64,000 nt of DNA from Brevundimonas pishanensis (GTDB taxonomy: Bacteria; Pseudomonadota; Alphaproteobacteria; Caulobacterales; Caulobacteraceae). Shown piece after piece: positions 59,498-64,000 of this stretch (position 1 is the stretch's first letter; each line of letters begins with the position of its first letter). The translations under genes were made by a program, and so were the position numbers. The notes below the pieces were generated by a model, which saw nothing but the letters and a program-made list of their open reading frames with translations, was not told the origin of the DNA and made no database searches. The stretch spans positions 186,001 to 250,000 of the forward strand of contig NZ_JAJKBG010000005.1 in the NCBI RefSeq assembly GCF_022750635.1, in the 5' to 3' direction.

Positions 59498-61098
59498 GCG
59501 CGGGCAGGATCTGACAACGGGAGAGTGATGGCGAAGCGCGCGCCGTTCGTGCTGTCCACCAGATCCAGATCGGCGTGATTGGCCCTGAGTAGAGAGCGGG
59601 CGATGGACAGGCCGAGGCCTGCGCCGCCTTCGCTACGACGTGTGGTGAAGAAGGGCTCGAACAGGCGAAGCGCATCGCCCTCGGCCACGCCCGGACCGTC
59701 ATCCTGTACCGTGAGGACGACGTGGTCGTGTTCGGTGCGGGCCCCGAGAGTGACGATCTTGGCCCCGACCTGACGGCTGTTTTCCAGCAGAATGGTCAGC
59801 ACCATTTCCAGCGTGGCTTCGGGCACTGCGACCATGGGCAGCGGCGAGGGCAGGTCGGTACGGATATCCAGCGATACGCCCAAGCCGTCGGCGATGCGGC
59901 TCGTGACATCGGGGATAGCAGTGGCCACACCGGCTTCGGGACGGGCCATGTCGGCGCGGGCCAGTTCCATCAGGCGCGACACCAGATCGGACAGTCGCCG
60001 CGCGTCATCGCCGATGTTGGCGAGGAAGCGGTTGCGTTGCTGCGGGTCCATATCGTCGGCGTGGTCCCGAAGAAGTTCGACCGCGCCTCGGATGCCTGCC
60101 AGCGGTGTCTTGAACTCGTGGCTCACGGCGGCAGCGAAGTCGCGCAGATAGCGCGAGCGGCGGTCCACCGCCTCGGCCATGCGTCCGAAGTCTTCGTATA
60201 GGTCACGGATTTCCACCGCGGCGGTCGGCGGGGGCGGAGGCACCGTGCCGCCGCCATAACTGACATCGCGTGCGGCGTGGCGGAGGCGTTCAATGGGGCG
60301 GGCGATGCCGCGCGAAATCACCACACCCAGAACCGTCAGCAGGCCCAGCACGGCCACGATGCCAAAGGCGATCTTGCCCCGATCCTGATAGATGCCCTTG
60401 AACAAGGCGCGCGGGGACCGCGAAGTCAGGATCACGCCCTCGACCTTGCCGTACACGATGATTGGACGGGCATGGTGGATGCGAAGCGCGGACGCACGGC
60501 TAAGCCATTCGAACGAATAGCGCGGGTGATAGCCTGCATTGCGACGAAGCACGGTCGCGGGGCGGCCCTTCAACGCGGTCTGCACCTCTGGCAGGTCATG
60601 CCAGCTTCCGCCGCGCTCGACGCCGCGTACCACAATTCCATTGCGATCCAGCATGACGATCGAGGCCAGTGTCGTGCGCGAGGTTTCCTCGATGATGGGA
60701 TCAAGTCGCTCGATAACCTCAAGCGCATCCGCAGCGGGCGGTGTCTGCGAGGTTCCCGCCTTGGGGCGAGGGGGCAGGACCGAATCGGAGCGTAGGTCTA
60801 TGGTGGCGGGCTGGGGCGCATAGTAGCCGGGCTGGCGGCGCATTTCGGTGGTGACCACCATGGGAACCGCGCCCGGCCACATGGCCTCGGCGGTGGCAGA
60901 GATGGCGGCGGTCTGGGTGATCAGCTCGGCTTCGGTCTGGCGCACGAGGGTGTTCTCGTACACGCGAAGGAAGATGGCGCTCAGACCCGGAAGAAGGGCG
61001 GCGAACAGCAGAACCGACAGCAGGATGGTCCGCAGGCGCATGGCCGGCCAGTGTGACCGCACAAACTCCCGAAGCTGTTCGACCGCCCTTTTGATCAC
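59494..61098 (-). CDS. Membrane sensor histidine kinase (534 aa)
   Basis: TM1 at about 22-44 (TILLSVLLFAALLPGLSAIF), an extracytoplasmic Cache-like sensor (about 45-240, with IVMLDRNGIVVRGVE and DLPEVQTALKG), TM2 (KIAFGIVAVLGLLTVLGVVI), HAMP, HisKA with SHEFKTPLAGIRGAVELL, and a HATPase (N box LENSRQVG, G1 VQDDGPGV, F LFEPFFTT, G2 GAGLGLSIAR). The H-box form with GIRGAVELL is close to CreC-like kinases. Its start overlaps the response regulator stop by four bases. Ligand and targets unknown. Confidence 0.94.
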   Translation of the reverse strand: MIKRAVEQLREFVRSHWPAMRLRTILLSVLLFAALLPGLSAIFLRVYENTLVRQTEAELITQTAAISATAEAMWPGAVPMVVTTEMRRQPGYYAPQPATIDLRSDSVLPPRPKAGTSQTPPAADALEVIERLDPIIEETSRTTLASIVMLDRNGIVVRGVERGGSWHDLPEVQTALKGRPATVLRRNAGYHPRYSFEWLSRASALRIHHARPIIVYGKVEGVILTSRSPRALFKGIYQDRGKIAFGIVAVLGLLTVLGVVISRGIARPIERLRHAARDVSYGGGTVPPPPPTAAVEIRDLYEDFGRMAEAVDRRSRYLRDFAAAVSHEFKTPLAGIRGAVELLRDHADDMDPQQRNRFLANIGDDARRLSDLVSRLMELARADMARPEAGVATAIPDVTSRIADGLGVSLDIRTDLPSPLPMVAVPEATLEMVLTILLENSRQVGAKIVTLGARTEHDHVVLTVQDDGPGVAEGDALRLFEPFFTTRRSEGGAGLGLSIARSLLRANHADLDLVDSTNGARFAITLPLSDPARA

Positions 61099-61805
61099 GC
61101 CTGTGCGCCGATACAGGGACCCATCTGATAGCCTACGCCCGCACGGGTATTGATGACGTCTGATGCGCCCAGGGCCGCGAACTTGGCCCGAAGATTACGG
61201 ACGTGGCTGTCGATGGTGCGGTCGGTCAGGGCAAAGCCGGGGCCATGGATCCGGTCGATGATGGCGTCGCGGGTAAAGACCATCTGTGGCTTGGCCGCTA
61301 GGGTCTTCAGGATGCTGAACTCGGTCGCGGTCAGAGATACGTCCTGATTGTCCCAGCGGGCGGCCCAGCCGTCGGTGTCCAACGACAGGCGTCCGATCTT
61401 GACCCCGCCCGTTGGAACAGGCGGCGGCGACAGGACGGTGCGGCGCAGGATGGCGGCGACGCGGGCCACGACCTCGCGAGGGCTGAAGGGTTTGACGACG
61501 TAATCGTCGGCACCCAGTTCGATGCCGAGGATGCGGTCGATCTCGTCATCGCGTGAGGACAGGAACAGCACGGGCAGGTCGCTCTGCGCACGGATGCGGC
61601 GGCAGACCTCAAGCCCGTCCATGCGCGGCATGTTGATGTCGAGGATGACCAGATGCGGCTCATAGGTGTCGATGGCGGCAAGGGCGGCTTCGCCGTCGCC
61701 CGCTTCGCACGTGGCCAAACCCGCCTTGGCCAGCGCAAAGGCCAGAAGGTCGCGGATGTGCGGGTCGTCATCAACAATCAGGACTGTGCGCTGCATGATG
61801 CCCAT
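61095..61805 (-). CDS. OmpR/PhoB-family response regulator (236 aa)
   Basis: The receiver has VLIVDDDPHIR, the phosphoacceptor Asp in LVILDINMPRMDGLE, and the Lys in GADDYVVKPFSPREVV. The winged-helix DNA-binding domain is at the end (VSLTATEFSILKTLAAKPQ, DRTIDSHVRNLRAKF). The start at 61805 (MGIMQRTVLI) is set by GGAG 7 bases before it; the longer frame to 61892 runs back over the upstream gene end. It pairs with the kinase through a 4-bp overlap and lies 74 bp after the DUF4173 membrane protein. No target operon is evident. Confidence 0.95.
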   Translation of the reverse strand: MGIMQRTVLIVDDDPHIRDLLAFALAKAGLATCEAGDGEAALAAIDTYEPHLVILDINMPRMDGLEVCRRIRAQSDLPVLFLSSRDDEIDRILGIELGADDYVVKPFSPREVVARVAAILRRTVLSPPPVPTGGVKIGRLSLDTDGWAARWDNQDVSLTATEFSILKTLAAKPQMVFTRDAIIDRIHGPGFALTDRTIDSHVRNLRAKFAALGASDVINTRAGVGYQMGPCIGAQA

Positions 61806-61879
61806 GTTGAGTCTCCGCTCCAAAAGGTCAACGGGGCGCGTGGGCAGGACGGGAAATGCGGTGTGGGTGTGCATGTTCA

Positions 61880-63382
61880 TCAGTCGATCCATTCAGCATC
61901 ACAGTCGGGGGAGAAGGGCAGGGGACGCTTGGCACCGGCAGCGGGATTGATCGTCAACACCCGGTCCAGACGGCGGGCATCACGCCAGCGCCAGCTGTGC
62001 CAGTCAGATTGCTGGGTCTTTAGAGCTGCCGTCTGATAGGCGAGGGCACCGGCGATGCGCTCTTTGAACACGGGGTCTGTCGCGGCTTTTTCCAGTCGGG
62101 CTAGAGACACCGCGGAGGCACCGTGCAGACCGGCGAGATAGCAAAGGTCCAGCGAGGTCCCGCGACCACCCATTTCGCGGGCGTGGCGAACGTTCCAACT
62201 GGCGGCGACGGCACCCAGATCAGTGGCACTGATGGCGACCAGAACGACCCCTGCGGTCAGCGCATTGGCATTCACCAGCCAGCTTCCCGAGCGGTTCTTG
62301 AAAAGACGCCAGCAGATCAGCACCAGACCAATGCCAACCAGCACCATCCACACCAGAGCCGCGATCCGCAGGCGGGTAAGGGAATAGACGTCGATATAGT
62401 TGACGGTGCGAAGGATACTGGAAGCGACCAGGAACAGGTTCTGTCCGACCCAAAGCAAGACCAGTCTGCGCACCCACGGCTGTTGGGCGGTTGGCGAGGT
62501 AGGGCGCAGGCAGACGAGCACAAACAGACCGGCTAATAGCGCGGTGAATATCAGCGGATAGGCACCGCGGTGTGCGTATTGGGCGAGGGTAAAGCCTTCG
62601 GGTAGTGCTGCACCGCTCCAGAGGAAGGCGATGTCCATGCCGTTCTGGATGGCAAAGATCAGGTTGAACACAACCAGAGACAGCACGACGGAGGCGGCTG
62701 GAACGACGCTGGAATGGCCGCTGCGTTCCGGGAGGGCGAAGGTCTTGCGCGTCCAGCGCGGACGCAAGGTGCCATAGACTCCGATCAGAACCAGAACCCA
62801 GAAAACGAGGCGGGCAAACTGGTTTTCGCCCAGCGCCGGCATCCGAAGGCGTGCGGCCAGGTCCGCCAGCAAGGGATTGGCCATCAGGAACAGACCGCCG
62901 AACACCACCGCACCGATAAGGGGCAGGATCAGAATCCGCAGCACGGCGCGCACAGGCGTAGTTTTCCCGCCACGCGCCTTGAGCCGGCCGAGGCGGGCTA
63001 GGTCTAGCGCGGGGCCTGCGACCGCAGCGACGACATTGAAGAACAGCCGCTGGCCCCATCGGAATGCATCCTCGGCGCGACGAACACGGCTGGATTGCAT
63101 GGCGATCATGATGGCGATGCCGAACAACACCCACCCGAGGAAGCTGGGACGGTCGATCAGGATGAGTGTCAGAATGGCGGCGCTCCCTGCCGCGACCTGC
63201 GCCCGCCTGTCGCCCTGCCAGACCCGACGGACGATGGCCAGGACCGCAAGCCAGCAAAGGCACAACACACCCAGCGTCGAGCCGGGAGCGTAGTCGAACA
63301 GGATGACATCGGCGGCCACGGTCAGCGCCAGTGCAGCACAGGCCTTTGACCAGAATGACAGCTTGGGCGGATTGAGTGTCAC
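61880..63382 (-). CDS. DUF4173 multi-pass membrane protein (500 aa)
   Basis: GTG 63382 (VTLNPPKLSFWSKAC) is preferred, with AGGA 9 bases before; the frame to 63496 gives an implausible N-terminus. About 11 membrane helices and the motif YAHRGAYPLIFTALLAGLFVL are characteristic of DUF4173. The C-terminus is a soluble tail with WHSWRWRDARRLD and a negatively charged end (FSPDCDAEWID). The family has no assigned function. It is first in the apparent operon with the response regulator and kinase, so it may be sensed, regulated or take part in signalling. Confidence 0.85.
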   Translation of the reverse strand: MTLNPPKLSFWSKACAALALTVAADVILFDYAPGSTLGVLCLCWLAVLAIVRRVWQGDRRAQVAAGSAAILTLILIDRPSFLGWVLFGIAIMIAMQSSRVRRAEDAFRWGQRLFFNVVAAVAGPALDLARLGRLKARGGKTTPVRAVLRILILPLIGAVVFGGLFLMANPLLADLAARLRMPALGENQFARLVFWVLVLIGVYGTLRPRWTRKTFALPERSGHSSVVPAASVVLSLVVFNLIFAIQNGMDIAFLWSGAALPEGFTLAQYAHRGAYPLIFTALLAGLFVLVCLRPTSPTAQQPWVRRLVLLWVGQNLFLVASSILRTVNYIDVYSLTRLRIAALVWMVLVGIGLVLICWRLFKNRSGSWLVNANALTAGVVLVAISATDLGAVAASWNVRHAREMGGRGTSLDLCYLAGLHGASAVSLARLEKAATDPVFKERIAGALAYQTAALKTQQSDWHSWRWRDARRLDRVLTINPAAGAKRPLPFSPDCDAEWID

Positions 63383-63832
63383 GGAGGTGTTCCTGCGAGT
63401 GAGGAACCCGTTCTGGACCCGCGCTATCGAGGCCGGATGACTGCGGCGAGGAGATGCAGCGCAGGAGATGTGCAGAAACCATGCACCCGGAGCCAACCTC
63501 AGCCCGCTGAAAGCTGCACGGTTAACCTAGTCCAAAATTGGACATTGCTGTTTTCGCACGACACCCACTGCTTGTCGCAGACATTTCGTCGTTAAAGCGC
63601 GGGTCGGCCGCCAAATTCTTCAATGAAAATAGTGAAGGTTCCAGCGTCTACTGCTCGGAGGCGTATTTTTTTCCTCCTAAGGCAGGTCCTTGTTTTGGTG
63701 AATGAATGACCTTGCCGAAAAATGATTCTCGGTGTGGGAACGGTTCAGCTTTGCATTGATTTACACATCACCAATCCGCCGATATTTCGCCATTCTCATG
63801 GCACTCACTCATTCTGTATTGGGAGCGCCTGT
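63383..63832. other. Intergenic region with an inverted repeat
   Basis: This 450-bp gap holds promoters for the divergent DUF4173 operon and for the last gene. A perfect GTCCAA-AA-TTGGAC inverted repeat lies at 63530-63543, about 150 bp from the DUF4173 start. On both strands one arm reads TTGGAC, a -35-like element. No other RNA, repeat or gene is recognised. Confidence 0.5.
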
Positions 63833-64000
63833 ATGGGGTTTGCGACACAAAACTACGCTGTCAGTTCACAATCGCTACAAGCGGCACCGTCGCCACTTTG
63901 GCACCCGGTGGTGAGCCTGCTTCCTGACGCAGCTAAGAACTTCTGCATCGAGCGCGGGCAAATCATTACACTGGAACCCGACGAGGCTCCGCCTCGTGAC
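63833..64000 (+). CDS. Hypothetical protein, N-terminus only (cut by right edge)
   Basis: An ATG at 63833 follows GGGAG at 7 bases and stays open for 56 codons to the window end (MGFATQNYAVSSQSLQAAPS..., FCIERGQIITLEPDE). It has no signal peptide. The stretch CIERGQIITLEP faintly recalls a cyclic-nucleotide-binding beta-roll such as in Crp/Fnr regulators, but too little is present to call a family. Partial gene. Confidence 0.5.
   Translation, partial: MGFATQNYAVSSQSLQAAPSPLWHPVVSLLPDAAKNFCIERGQIITLEPDEAPPRD

Noticed and set aside
63732..63914. A 60-codon frame near the right edge
   Set aside because: It overlaps the better-supported start at 63833 in another frame and has no Shine-Dalgarno.

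Overview
The window is a gene-dense, GC-rich stretch of bacterial chromosome (about 50 protein genes on both strands, short intergenic gaps, many intrinsic terminators). Gene content points to an alphaproteobacterium, most likely of the Caulobacteraceae (Brevundimonas/Asticcacaulis-like): three TonB-dependent receptors, an orphan motA, a DUF3617 protein, an Lnb-like DUF4105 protein and Cc2672-like amidohydrolase. The assignment is inference from family content; there is no rRNA or other marker to settle it. I see no insertion sequence, prophage, CRISPR array, tRNA or rRNA gene.

Layout. 1-5.1 kb: rsmE (cut by the left edge) with small hypothetical genes, then two acyl-CoA dehydrogenases led by a MerR regulator that lies under two palindromic operators. 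5.1-10.2 kb: a DoxX-like membrane protein, a DUF6270-like coiled-coil protein, selO, and nhaA with a structured leader. 10.4-18 kb: a TonB receptor, an ASCH-domain protein, and an RND efflux pair (adaptor plus permease) with a palindromic promoter. 18-21.4 kb: mnmC, an alanine-heptad lipoprotein built on a 21-bp tandem repeat, and motA. 21.4-25.1 kb: a LysR/SDR divergent pair and a FATP-type acyl-CoA synthetase. 25.4-33 kb: small uncharacterised proteins, PPK2, a class C serine hydrolase, a cold-shock gene with a long leader, gluQ, an AlkA-type glycosylase, a TRIC-like membrane protein and an HNH endonuclease. 33-47 kb: a second serine hydrolase, a TonB receptor, an M1 aminopeptidase, rpmB, a DUF3617 protein, a zinc alcohol dehydrogenase, an AbgT transporter, a 1027-residue transglutaminase/TPR protein and tesB. 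47-64 kb: a large TonB receptor followed by a secreted amidohydrolase dipeptidase, an Hsp70-like protein, leuA behind a leucine-rich leader peptide, a DUF4105 protein, PhoD, Cfa, a histidine kinase/response regulator/DUF4173 operon, and the start of one further gene.

How it fits together. Two themes recur. One is lipid and acyl-CoA metabolism: two acyl-CoA dehydrogenases with their MerR regulator, a FATP-type acyl-CoA synthetase, TesB and Cfa. The other is scavenging of peptides and similar nutrients at the cell surface: TonB receptors next to an aminopeptidase or dipeptidase, an AbgT transporter and secreted hydrolases. The rest is housekeeping.

I do not see a clearly new multi-gene system. 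The most interesting signals are regulatory: a probably leaderless MerR transcript whose operator sits between -35 and -10, a Leu-codon-rich leader peptide before leuA, a structured nhaA leader that deserves a test against the lithium-responsive RNA classes, and a palindrome over the RND promoter with no local regulator.
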